A stretch of DNA of 42,928 nucleotides, taken from assembly GCA_000333855.2 (NCBI GenBank), contig CM007315.1, positions 1,230,223 to 1,273,150 on the forward strand, in the 5' to 3' direction. Shown here one piece after another: positions 12,736-22,028 of the stretch. The notes under the pieces are model-generated. The model ran no database searches. It saw nothing but the letters and a program-made list of their open reading frames with translations, and was not told the origin of the DNA. Numbering within the stretch: position 1 is the stretch's first letter; every line of letters starts with the position of its first letter. Made by a program: the position numbers and the translations under genes. Source of the stretch: Endotrypanum monterogeii (Eukaryota > Euglenozoa > Kinetoplastea > Trypanosomatida > Trypanosomatidae).

Positions 12736-13165
12736 TCTTCCTCACAGGCAAGCGCACGCACCTCCCAGAGATACGAAAGCTGATTTTTTATTTGGGTGCG
12801 CTGATGGGAGTTCCCGATTGGGCTCAGAGAAGACAATGTGACGAGTATCCGAGTCGTATGACGTGTGCTCTGCAGAAACATCTCTATCGTACCACTCTCA
12901 CAGACCATGGCGCACAGTCACAGCTACCGGGGGGCATCGTGCTCATGGGCCGCCGGCCACGGCACCGGTATTCTCTGAGCTCCGCAGAAGCGGCGAGAAT
13001 GATACGTCCGGCGTCTTCCCCCAAATGGATCGCTTTGAACACAAACATTTCTAAATAAAAAAACGCATGTGTGAGACCCCTGTTCTCTCCCCTCTGAACG
13101 GGAGAGGGGAAAGGGGGGGAAAAGGAGGAGGGGGGGGAAGCGACATGAAATGACGTAGTTGTGTG

Positions 13166-13172
<7 letters not shown>

Positions 13173-13199
<27 letters not shown>
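13173..13199. repeat. (GT)n microsatellite
   Basis: Perfect GT run of about 13 units. Confidence 0.95.
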
Positions 13200-14883
13200 C
13201 TCACCCCCACAAGAAGTGCCTTCATAGGGTGGTCAGGGAAACGATAAATAGATCATGCGCCGCCACAGCAGCAAGCGTCGAGGTAGGTAAGGAGGGTACA
13301 GACAGAAACACGTGACGAGGTGTGGGGAGGCGGCCGCCGCGGTCTAACAGGGTGTCAAGTGCTTCACATATACTTCCACGTCGGGTGGAAGGGGATGCCG
13401 TAGATGAGCATTCAATGCGAATACGTTGTGGGCAGTTGAGGAGTGGAGGTGCGACTTCCATTTTTATCATCTCCAGCGTATAGCTTTCGAAGACAGACGA
13501 TGGAGTGAGTGGTCCTCTGCACCCGTCGCCGGATAATTCCAGTCCATCAATCTACTTTTTTGAAGAAGACATGTCCATTAATTCCCCATTTCAACAGTGA
13601 AAAAAATAAATGATAAAAGTAGGGTTAACATCCGACACACGTACATACGCAGGCGGAGAGAGCAGGAGGTGGACAGGTCGGCTTCTTCTGGGACCACATC
13701 TCCATCGCTTGTGAGGAGATGGGCAGTCTAATGCCTTATGGAAGAGAATGGGGGAGTAGAAAAGGCTGAGGGACGCGGAAATCAACGTGCATACATCCAG
13801 ACAACACCAACACAATAATGAAAATATAAAAAAAAACGCATAATAAATGAATGTCAGTAAGAGGTATGTCAACAGCATGCGGTGGCTAGAAGGTACACAC
13901 ACACACACATACACACAGACTTGAGGGAGAAACAGTGCTCGTGACGGTCGCACCATGGTGCAGGGGATACTTGACTCTCGTAGCACGCGTCAGCGTGTGG
14001 ATGACGGCCAATTTCAGAAATGGCCCGCATGAAATTGAGATATTTCAGTTTCTATGTCCACGCCAAGACAAAGCGACCCAGTATGATGTACATACAGGGT
14101 GGAAAAAATACATATCAAGTATGCATGGCATACAGGATAAAAAAAAAAATCGTAGTTGCAGGCGGGAGACTGGGGTTGAACGCGCGGGCCAATCACGCCC
14201 AATAGAGATCGACAGAGAAAAGAAAACGCGGGAGAGAAAGGAGTGCAAAAAAAAAGAAAATAGGATAGGGAAGCCATGCCAGTGAACCAAACGAAATGAG
14301 TGTGTACCATGAAACGAAATCAGGACATGGATCCATTAGCGATGTCTGCAAAGAAAATTAAACTATAAATAAACTCGAAAGGGGAAACTATATAACATTC
14401 TAATCACAGATAAGCATACAAGCGCGCATGAAGATGGAAAAAAAAAGTGGGAATGCCGGGGACACAACTGCTGCGTCAATTCTACGATGCGAGCCACTGA
14501 AAGATGATTTCCAGGACGCTTGGGGAAAACACATATATACATATATATGTTCATAATAATAAAGACCACACGAACGCAGTGGAGGGGGGCACCCAACTTG
14601 ATAGGTTGGTCGGTGTCCTCAGGTGGGTGGAGAACAGGATATACGTGGGATTTTCCGGTATATGTAGCTGTGTCCGCCTGGTCAGAAACGCAAACCACAA
14701 TTCCTCCAACCCTGCCCCCTCCGAGAAAAAAAAAAGTAGGGGAGGGGGCGGTTGGGTGGAGAATACGAAATCAGAGAATAACCGAGATGTATTTCGATGT
14801 TCTCTGGTATGACAAAGAAACTCTCTGGGTGCGCCTACGCCCTTCCCAATTGCTCGTCCGTCGGCACCGCATCGTCATGGCCT

Positions 14884-15399
14884 TCAAGGGGTCGCTGGCA
14901 GATTTAGTGACCGGCTCATCAGAGAAGACTTACTCAGAATGGAGGCGGTGCGCGGCAGGACCGGGACCTCTTCACCTGATCGCGACACCATAACGATGAC
15001 ATCGTTATGTACTCCCACTACCCGGCTAGCTACATCTCCACGAGTGAAGCGGATCGAGCTGCCGCGGCGTCGCAACGGGCCGCTGTCCCCGCTGATAGAC
15101 TGAGACACAGAATCGCTGCCCGACGGCTGATATCCATCTGATGACTGCCATTCATGCACAGAGCTCATAGGCGATGACGCGGGCCGCAACATGCTATCCG
15201 AAACACTTTCCGAGGTCCTGTCGGAGTCATCAGAGATGTTGATCTCGCTATTCGTAAGAAAGGCGTTTCGGGAGGTGCGCGCCACTTTTTCCCGACCTGA
15301 GAAGGGCGCTTGGCGGGAGCGAGATCCCCGAAACCACGTCGCCATAAAGCGGAAGCAGCCCTGCCTGTCTTCGTCCAGGCGACCGTCGCGGCGACTCAT
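14884..15399 (-). CDS. Hypothetical serine-rich protein
   Basis: A 171-residue protein with no domain I can recognise. It is basic at the N terminus (MSRRDGRLDEDRQ, then FRGSRSRQ), very serine-rich in the middle, and has a C-terminal segment with more order (ASRVVGVHNDVIVMV). RRRGSS and RRDG-type sites could be kinase targets. The frame runs upstream to 15630 through low-complexity sequence with a phenylalanine run that is really the transcribed poly(T) tract; the ATG at 15399 lies below that tract and starts the region with coding-like composition. It has long non-coding spacers on both sides, so it is isolated in the gene-poor half. No function is proposed. Confidence 0.7.
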   Translation of the reverse strand: MSRRDGRLDEDRQGCFRFMATWFRGSRSRQAPFSGREKVARTSRNAFLTNSEINISDDSDRTSESVSDSMLRPASSPMSSVHEWQSSDGYQPSGSDSVSQSISGDSGPLRRRGSSIRFTRGDVASRVVGVHNDVIVMVSRSGEEVPVLPRTASILSKSSLMSRSLNLPATP

Positions 15400-15467
15400 C
15401 GAGTACCTCTCCTTCAGTGGAAAAGAACAATATAAAGGGGTTGGTGTGAAATGCGTTTTTGGGTGTG

Positions 15468-15493
15468 CTTCGTAGATACAAAAAAAAAAAAAC
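15468..15493 (-). promoter_or_regulatory. Predicted trans-splice acceptor for the gene at 14884-15399
   Basis: A run of about 13 T on the minus strand (15493-15480) is followed by the first AG at 15469-15468, giving a 5' UTR of about 70 nt. A closer AG at 15413-15412 is an alternative. Confidence 0.4.
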
Positions 15494-16034
15494 TGAGGCG
15501 ATGTTGGCAGTAGCAGGCAAAGAGGGCATATATCAAAGAGAATACCAATGAACATCAACCACAGCAGGAGCGGAGAATTTGTACGGCAGGCGTTGTCCGG
15601 CGAGTAGCCCCTCCCCTCCCTCCCTCCCACAATAAGGCATTTGAGTCAAACAAAAAAGAGGGTAACAAGTGTCTGTGTATTGCAGATGTCCCTGTCCAAT
15701 GACACACGCAGAGCCATATACACCGGATATGGGGGTGGGCAGGGGAGGAGGGTCTCACCGGTCTCTGTGCGCCATGAGTGGCAGTCACACTTTTTTTTTC
15801 TTGGTTTCTCTTTTATTATTGTTTTGAGAGGATGACAAACCGGAGGCAGACTCGTCGAACAATAATATCTTCTATCCCCGGGTTCCTCAGAGCCGCACAA
15901 AATATTATATTTCCTCATTTTATGAACAGTAGAGTGGCACGGCGCCGACATGATGGTCGCTGGGGTGAACAATAGGTCAAACGCGTGTCTCACATAGCGC
16001 TCATTCTGAAACACGTCAAGCAAAAAAAAAAAAA

Positions 16035-16532
16035 CCACACAATCCCCGCTCTGTCTCACTGCCACCGAGTCGCCCCGCGCGTGGGTGAGACGCAGCGGCG
16101 GACTAAATATACGTGCCTGGGTGCGAGACCTCTCCACACACCCGTCCCCTTCCTCGTCGAGCACCGCACACTGCTGCTTCGTGAGCTGCTCTCGCAGCAG
16201 CACCCATCAAGACAGTCTCCAGGTAGCTCCTTGCTTGGTGTGGCGCAGGTTGCCCCACCGGCGGGTGGCGGTAGTTCGGGAGCGTAATTCTCGCATTGCC
16301 CCCGCACCTTTTTTCTTGTGCGGATGGCGCACTGACGTGCTCACTTGCTGCCGGCCACTCCGACACCACACCATCCGGGGTCTGGCCGAGAACGTCGTGG
16401 GCGAGGCACGCGTCCGAGTCACCGCCACCGCCGCTGTTGCCAGATGTAGGTGATGCGCTGAGGTTACGTGACGAGGGGGCGGTTGAGCATTGGGAGGGGG
16501 GTGGGGTGGGCGAAGAGGTTCAAAGTGTGGGG
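16035..16532 (+). repeat. Dispersed ~495-bp repeat, family 2, copy A
   Basis: Matches the reverse complement of 42282-42775 almost base for base, with a few substitutions and small G-run length changes toward the 16532 end. It is GC-rich and of high complexity, and begins just after an A13 run at 16022-16034. Sequence of similar character continues to about 16700 without a partner in copy B, so copy B may be truncated. A SIDER-type element is likely but unverified. The strand is given only to show that the two copies are inverted. Confidence 0.87.
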
Positions 16533-17191
16533 GAAACGGTTGTGCCCTCGGCCTCCTTACGTCCCAGGGATGTTCTCCCTACCCGCCATCGGGGAGGATG
16601 CGGGGGCGCGGTGGTGTTCTGGAGAGTGGAGCTCTGATACCCCCCTCCCCCTTTCACACGCACACACTACATGAGTGGAGCTGCGCCAGTGGAGCCGAGT
16701 CGCTTTAAAAATGATAAAATAAAACGAAAACTACGGGACACTCATCCAAAAAGCTAGCGATCCTACTCTACCCGCATGTGTATGGCATTGTGTGGTGAGA
16801 TGACGTGTACACTTGTCGTCAATGATCTCTGTGCGCACACAGTTGAGTTTGCATCGGTGCTCCGCTTTGGATAAGGGTGAGAAAAACGAAAGATGAGGGC
16901 ATTCGTGCATCACTAGAAGACCGCCATCGATTACCCCGCCTCTTCGAGCGACAAACAAACACTGCAGAGGTTGAGGTTATAAGTGACCGCACGATACACA
17001 ATAATCGATAAGGAGAAAATAATAATAATAATAATAATGAAATAGATCAATATAAATATATGCACTAGAGGTGTGCAAACGTGTATGGGCGGTATTTGAA
17101 GACGACGAAGGAACGAGACACTGCCGAGCATGCCACAGTATGGCTAGACAATAATAACACCGACCTAGTCGAGTGCAGAGCAGCAGCCTGT

Positions 17192-17711
17192 TCAGGATGA
17201 CCTGCCCTCTCAGCGCCGCAGTGGGGTGTCACGGCGATTTGTGCCGGCGCCAGCAGAACAGTGCTGCCCTCTCTTGATCTCGCACGACCTCGGCCGGAGC
17301 TGTGGGTTTGTCAGGCGGACGGAGGCGTCTGGAGGCCGAGTGCCAGCGCAGAAGCAGTTCATACCCCTTCGTCATGAGGAGAAGGGGAAGTGCAAGTCGA
17401 GGCAGCGATGGACACCCGATGGGTGGGCAGCCCCTGCAGAGCGACGGAGGCGTGCGCTGTGCGGTGATGGCACGCAGGAGCTCAGCGTGAGAGTTGGCAC
17501 ACGGTTACCGAGGTAGCACACACACACACGACTTCTGCCCGCGATATGTTCAACGCTCGCTATGCTCTTTTGTTGCGCTGCAAAGTAAGGGCAGACGCAC
17601 GTGCGGAGCTGGGCAAGGGCAGCCTGTGGTGGCCGTGACCCACTCGGCATCCCTGCTTCCTCGCGTAGGTGTGCGTATGTGTGTGCGTATGTCACTACTG
17701 AGGCTCCTTAG
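17192..17711. repeat. Dispersed ~510-bp repeat, family 1, copy 2
   Basis: Same orientation as 5571-6077 and nearly identical, with a 12-base TG-type insertion (GTGCGTATGT region) near its end. The flanks share nothing, so the boundaries are sharp at both ends. No poly(A) tail or target-site duplication is evident. Confidence 0.85.
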
Positions 17712-18455
17712 CAGTCTCTGTTGCCGTATTTCATATCCTGAGTAGAGGCCGTTCATGCGATAAATAGGGTATTACCGTCATGAGGTGGTGGTGAACACTC
17801 TAGCTTGACCCGCTCGGCGTCGCATCCCCTGACTAAGACCGATGTTTTAGGCAAAGGGAAGGAAAGATCGACAACACGACCCAAGAAGTGACATAATGAA
17901 ATTTATGTGCGACCGCGTAGATGAGAATATATACGTGGTGATGGACAAGAGGAATGGAAGCGACAAAGGTGTGGAGACGATAGGGGACGAGGGGGGAGCG
18001 CAAGAAACGAAGCGCAGCGCGACAGATGCTCCTCACACGCTCACCTACACACAATGCTAAATTCGAGCGAAGGATCCACACCTGCTGGGTCCTCCGCTGT
18101 TCCTCGTCCCCCCTCTTTCCCTTCCCTTCCCTTCCCTTCGTTGCGGTGCGGTGCCCTTACCGCTCATGCACAATCTAAAGAAAGCACGTTGGGCACCGAC
18201 GGAAGTACTCGGAAAAAAATATCTCCTTCCCTTTTCCCTCTGTCTAACATATCTATATATATATATATATATAGATATATATATACTATGTATGTGTATA
18301 TATGTATACTTAGACCAGCGTCCCTTTCTGGGGATTTGAATGAGCAATGCAGTCGTCGGGGCGCGCATCCATTAGCGGAGCGCTGCTGAGACGAGTGAAA
18401 TCAGCGTAGCACAAAGACTACATATTCCCGACTTGCTCTCCCCCTCCTTGAACAA

Positions 18456-19268
18456 CTACATGCACGCGCAGAAGGACACACACTTTGTAGACTTCGTCGG
18501 TGTAGCCACATTCTGAGGAGCCGTGGGCTCTGTCGGAGTCGTATCGTTTGCCTTCACTCCGGTGGGAAGGACCGCACTGGTCCCGTGGACCTTGACGAGA
18601 AAGGTGCCGGCGTTGAGTTCTTCATACGGGTAGCCCTTGGACTTTAAGAGCTCGACTGTGGCGCTTTTTAGCTTCTGCGCTCCCGGGGCAGAGTGGTGAC
18701 CGGCGCCGGGGATGATCTCAAAGTCGACTGTTGCACCCGCTGGTCTCGCCTCCAGCTTAGCCATGCGTCGCCTCAGCATCTCCATCGCCTCCTCCTCGCG
18801 TAGGCCGTGCATATCGAAATAATTCTCCCCCTTCCCCTTAGCTTCGTTGTTGTAGGTGGCAATGGCTTCGGCTGCCTCGCGGTGGAGGGCCACCATTTTT
18901 TCGCCCGCCTCCTTTCCCTCGGCGACCGCCCTCTTCGAGCCTTCGTGATCGCCGGCCTCCCTCCGTTTTGTCGCCTCCTCAAAAAGTTTTGAGCGCTTGT
19001 CTCCAAAGTGGGTGGCTTCCTTCCGCAGGCGCCTACCTTCAGGTCCCTCGTAGTCGGGATTCTCCTGCTGACTAACAATCCTTCGCACCTCCGCCTCTGC
19101 CGCAGCCAAGTGGGCATCGTCTTCAGCGGTGATTCTTACCTGTGGACCCTCCTCCAGAATCTCCAGATTTACGCCGGTACGCTCCTCAATGTTGTGGAGC
19201 GTTGAGCCACCCTTGCCCAGCACATGGCCAACCTGCACACTAGTAATAGAGATACACTTCTCCCGCAT
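18456..19268 (-). CDS. KH-DUF1771-Smr domain protein, putative RNA nuclease
   Basis: A 270-residue protein with three modules. Residues 5-65 form a KH-type RNA-binding domain (GHVLGKGGSTLHNIEERTG, with GKGG loop at 18-21). Residues about 80-146 form a charged helical DUF1771 segment (RRLRKEATHFGDKRSKLFEE onward). Residues 151-228 form an Smr domain with the DMHGL motif (D152, H154, G155) and the glycine-histidine loop PGAGHHS (187-193). DUF1771 plus Smr is a known pairing in eukaryotic RNA endonucleases acting on stalled ribosomes, where the DxH motif is functionally important. A KH domain in front, in place of CUE modules, is unusual to me. The tail is low-complexity and ends KCVSFCACM, loosely a CaaX pattern. 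The ATG at 19268 is chosen because the upstream frame is low-complexity. Domain calls are strong; nuclease role is inferred. Confidence 0.9.
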   Translation of the reverse strand: MREKCISITSVQVGHVLGKGGSTLHNIEERTGVNLEILEEGPQVRITAEDDAHLAAAEAEVRRIVSQQENPDYEGPEGRRLRKEATHFGDKRSKLFEEATKRREAGDHEGSKRAVAEGKEAGEKMVALHREAAEAIATYNNEAKGKGENYFDMHGLREEEAMEMLRRRMAKLEARPAGATVDFEIIPGAGHHSAPGAQKLKSATVELLKSKGYPYEELNAGTFLVKVHGTSAVLPTGVKANDTTPTEPTAPQNVATPTKSTKCVSFCACM

Positions 19269-20280
19269 CTTTGTTGTTGGTGCTGCTGCTGCTTCGAGGG
19301 GGGGGGGGGATGGGGAAAACACGAAGAAGCGGAGTCCTGGAAGACAGGAACAGGACCGAGCGGCTATGATTATCCAAAGGTAACGAGTACGATGTAGAGG
19401 AGGAAAGGAAAATATCGGTGTAGACGCTTTTATCAATCCCCCCCTTGTTTTTTTTCTTTTTTTCCTACTGTGTACGGACAAAATAAAAGGGGAGGGGGAG
19501 AGGGAGAGGGAAAGAGGGGGCCGGTAGCGCGATAAATGAAGGCAGGCTTTGAGCTCACTCACATAAAAGAGAAAAAAATAAATTTTTATACGCCGGTGCA
19601 CATGTGTGCAAAAAAAACTTGGCGCAAGAACTATTTGCGACTGTAGCGAGGTAGGTATTATGTGATGAAGCAGGAAAAGAAAGAGGAGAGGGGAGACAGG
19701 GAATGACGAGTGATCGAAGGGGTAGAGTGCACACAACGAATGGGCGGGGTGATCGTGAAATGAACACGAGCACCGGAAAAGAAGCTAAGCATCAGTCGCA
19801 TGTGTTGGGAAGCCGACTCTTTCTGAGAGGAAAAGCTTTGCTCAAAGGATACAAGTACGCGCACATGACCCAGAGCGAAAAAAAAAAAATAATAATAATA
19901 AAAAAAAACAAGGCTGATGTCAGCGAGGAATACTATCGATGGCGTTCTGGCCATCTTTTTTTTTTCTTCCTTACTATACGTTCTGTATCCGTGAGCATGC
20001 ACAAGAAGGAAGGAGACGAAACGAAAAAAAAACCCTACACGCCAACAAATACACGCTTCCGCACAGAGAACGGAGGTGCTGAAGCGTATGAGCAAGAGAG
20101 GGGAGGAGGTGGAGGCGAAACACCTGTTACCAGGGGGCACACATCATTTCTTTATGTCTGCTTGGGGGTAACCGTGCGTAACCTATCGCTTTTGCAACGC
20201 CCCTCACCCCACACATTTTATCCGAAAACTATATTGTGGTCCCATGATATGCAGACACACCTACACAAAGCACTGCGTCT
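19269..20280. other. Spacer between MAF1 and the KH-Smr gene
   Basis: About 1 kb holding the MAF1 3' UTR and the 5' region of the KH-Smr gene. It is made of A-rich and G-rich plus-strand tracts, including AAT repeats near 19890-19905. A 193-codon plus-strand frame (19703-20284) is low in complexity and opposes transcription, so it is not called. Confidence 0.75.
19468..19521 (-). promoter_or_regulatory. Predicted trans-splice acceptor for the KH-Smr gene
   Basis: A long C/T tract on the minus strand (about 19519-19484) is followed by an AG at 19469-19468, giving a 5' UTR of about 200 nt. A second pyrimidine tract nearer the start (around 19300-19330) offers an alternative. Confidence 0.4.
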
Positions 20281-21096
20281 CTAGTGGTAGCCGTAAAAAT
20301 CTCTGTTCTTGCCGCCGTCGTAGAGACTCCCATCCTCGACTAAATCTGGGGTACTGACGTAGGTGGGGCTTTCCGGATCCCACGCAGACCCCTGGACGCC
20401 GGCGTGTTGCAGTCCATCGTCGCCACGGTAAGGGTTACTCTCGCCGTACTCTACAAGCAACACGAGCACCTTCTTTCGTCGGTTGTAGAGAAAGTAGTGG
20501 CGAGAATACACCGCGACGTCAGCGAGCGGGTCACAGGAGGGACAGCGGAACTCGTAGTACTCACATCCGGTGCTCGCCCTCTCCACCACCTCCTCCACCG
20601 TTGGCCAGAAGCGCTGCACCGCCGGGCTGCACTGCTCTGGCAAGGACTGAAGCGTGTTCACAATTTCTATGCGGAACTGCGGCTCCGTGTAACAGACAAA
20701 GTCGCTCTCCCGCAGTACGGAAAAGTCGTAGCCGTCACACTCGTATAGTGTGTTGAGGGCCGCCACGAAGTACACCAGCCGGTCATCGATCTCCTCAGGG
20801 CTGACAGGGTTGTAGCTGGCAAGTGGGTAGTCCGTGCTCCCGCCCATCACGAGCGGCGGCAGTGCCTCCTGAGGAGGGATGCCGGCGTACACCCCGATCC
20901 CTGGAGAGGGACTCAGCGGTGGTGTACGCTGCACGTTGTTTTGATATGAGGCTATGTTGCTGGCGATTTGCCGCTCCTCCTTCGTGTGGCGGCAGGTGTA
21001 CGCCTCTAGGCGCATGGTGATGCAGCACCCGTGTGCCTCGACACCCTGTAAGAGGGAGTTGAGGGCACTGATACTCTCGAGCGGGATGAACTTCAT
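20281..21096 (-). CDS. MAF1: MAF1, repressor of RNA polymerase III
   Basis: A 271-residue MAF1 homologue. MAF1 binds RNA polymerase III and, when dephosphorylated, represses transcription of tRNA and 5S rRNA genes in the nucleus. The three conserved boxes are visible: A box at residues 1-40 (MKFIPLESISALNSLL, then MRLEAYTCRHTKE), B box at about 107-133 (LVYFVAALNTLYECDGYDFS) and C box at about 195-215 (AVYSRHYFLYNRRKK). Between A and B lies a 65-residue Pro/Ser-rich linker with SPSP at 62-65, the region that carries regulatory phosphosites in other eukaryotes. The acidic tail seen in animals is reduced to a Tyr/Gly/Asp-rich end. The ATG at 21096 gives the canonical MKF start. Immediate neighbours are not Pol III factors, as expected in a polycistronic unit. 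Confidence 0.93.
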   Translation of the reverse strand: MKFIPLESISALNSLLQGVEAHGCCITMRLEAYTCRHTKEERQIASNIASYQNNVQRTPPLSPSPGIGVYAGIPPQEALPPLVMGGSTDYPLASYNPVSPEEIDDRLVYFVAALNTLYECDGYDFSVLRESDFVCYTEPQFRIEIVNTLQSLPEQCSPAVQRFWPTVEEVVERASTGCEYYEFRCPSCDPLADVAVYSRHYFLYNRRKKVLVLLVEYGESNPYRGDDGLQHAGVQGSAWDPESPTYVSTPDLVEDGSLYDGGKNRDFYGYH

Positions 21097-21194
21097 GACG
21101 CAATCACAATGAGAGCAGACGACGGCAACACAGAGGATCGATGAGGTGAGAAAACAGGGAAGAAAAGATCGCTATTCTCTAGGTCTTCCCCTAG

Positions 21195-21197
<3 letters not shown>

Positions 21198-21229
<32 letters not shown>
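21198..21229. repeat. (TA)n microsatellite beside a CCCCTAGGGG palindrome
   Basis: A TA run abuts the 10-bp palindrome at 21188-21197. Both would lie in the MAF1 5' UTR if the acceptor at 21246 is used. Confidence 0.9.
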
Positions 21230-21232
<3 letters not shown>

Positions 21233-21245
21233 CAACGAGATAGCT

Positions 21246-21300
21246 CTGTTCAGCACAGAAGGGAACGAAACGCCAATCGGGGGAACAAACAAAAAAAAAA
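21246..21300 (-). promoter_or_regulatory. Predicted trans-splice acceptor for MAF1
   Basis: On the minus strand a T10 run and TTCGTTCCCTTCTG tract (21300 to 21253) is followed by AG at 21247-21246. There is no AG in the last ~72 nt before the ATG, so the acceptor must lie upstream of that. The 5' UTR would be about 150 nt and include the TA run at 21198-21229. Confidence 0.5.
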
Positions 21301-21961
21301 TGGGCAAAAGGGCGGGGGGATGTGGCAAACGAGCAAAATTTAAAGTGAGCTGGGAAGCAGCGAGTAGCAGAGGAACATCAACCGTACCGTAAAAGTATCA
21401 AAGAAAAAAAAAAGATACGGCGCTGTTACGGAGCGAAGCACAACAGTCGCGTCAAAAGCAATGCCCGGAGGGGAGAAAACAAAACGAGAGCGGAACACGC
21501 ACACACAGACACGGACACATACACGCCTTTTATCAAATTCCAGTCAGAAACGCGGGCGCCCGTACACGTGTTTCCTTTTTTTTTTTTTAAGGGAGGGGGC
21601 GGGGATAATTACAGAGGGGTGTGAACACGGCGATAATACTTATACTAGCAACAATAAAAATAGTAATAAAGTATATATATATATATGTATGTATATACAT
21701 GCACCCAATCATCAACACAGAGGGAGGGGGGGGGGAGGGAGCGGAACGCAGTGAGAGGGGAGGGGGGGGGTGAAGGAAAGGAGAAAAAAGTAATACAGTG
21801 ATCAACGAATGGCTCTTCAGTTGGGGGAGGGGGGAGGTGACAGGGGTACGTAGCGATGCCGAAACAGTAAGTTCACTTGAGCTCAGTGACACTGCTCCAT
21901 TCAAATGCGGGGGGGGGTAATCGAGTGGCGTGAGGTGTGGGTGAGTCGAAGTGATGCGGGC

Positions 21962-21964
<3 letters not shown>

Positions 21965-22028
<64 letters not shown>
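21965..22028. repeat. Compound (TA)n-(TG)n microsatellite
   Basis: A TA run of about 14 units, a short interruption (TATC), more TA, then a TG run of about 12 units. Confidence 0.95.

Larger units (their letters stand above)
10878..14883. other. 4.0-kb non-coding spacer
   Basis: Presumed 3' UTR of the minus-strand gene ending at 14884 plus the 5' region of the 8973-10877 gene. It contains TA-rich sequence near 11205-11260, a TG run at 11832-11855, a TG run at 13173-13199 and many G/A-rich tracts. The segment 12310-13060 is higher in complexity and contains weakly similar internal blocks that may be an old, degenerate repeat. Frames at 11500-12234 and 12355-12783 do not look like proteins. 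Confidence 0.65.
15400..18455. other. 3.1-kb non-coding spacer with two dispersed repeats
   Basis: Lies between the Smr-domain gene (stop at 18456) and the hypothetical gene starting at 15399. It carries one copy of each dispersed repeat family (16035-16532 and 17192-17711), an AAT run near 17020-17040 and a TA-rich segment near 18250-18310. The rest shows no coding signal. Confidence 0.75.

Noticed and set aside
13222..13470. 82-codon minus-strand frame with an ATG
   Set aside because: Composition is not convincing, there is no clear pyrimidine tract before the ATG, and no family is recognised.
15646..16203. 185-codon minus-strand frame
   Set aside because: Its first part runs through dispersed repeat copy A and the rest through T-rich spacer.
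16207..16428. 73-residue frame found identically at 16207-16428 (minus) and 42382-42603 (plus)
   Set aside because: Identity is explained by the inverted repeat; I see no evidence that the element encodes a protein.
19703..20284. 193-codon plus-strand frame downstream of MAF1
   Set aside because: Lies antisense to transcription, with K-rich and F-rich runs from homopolymers.
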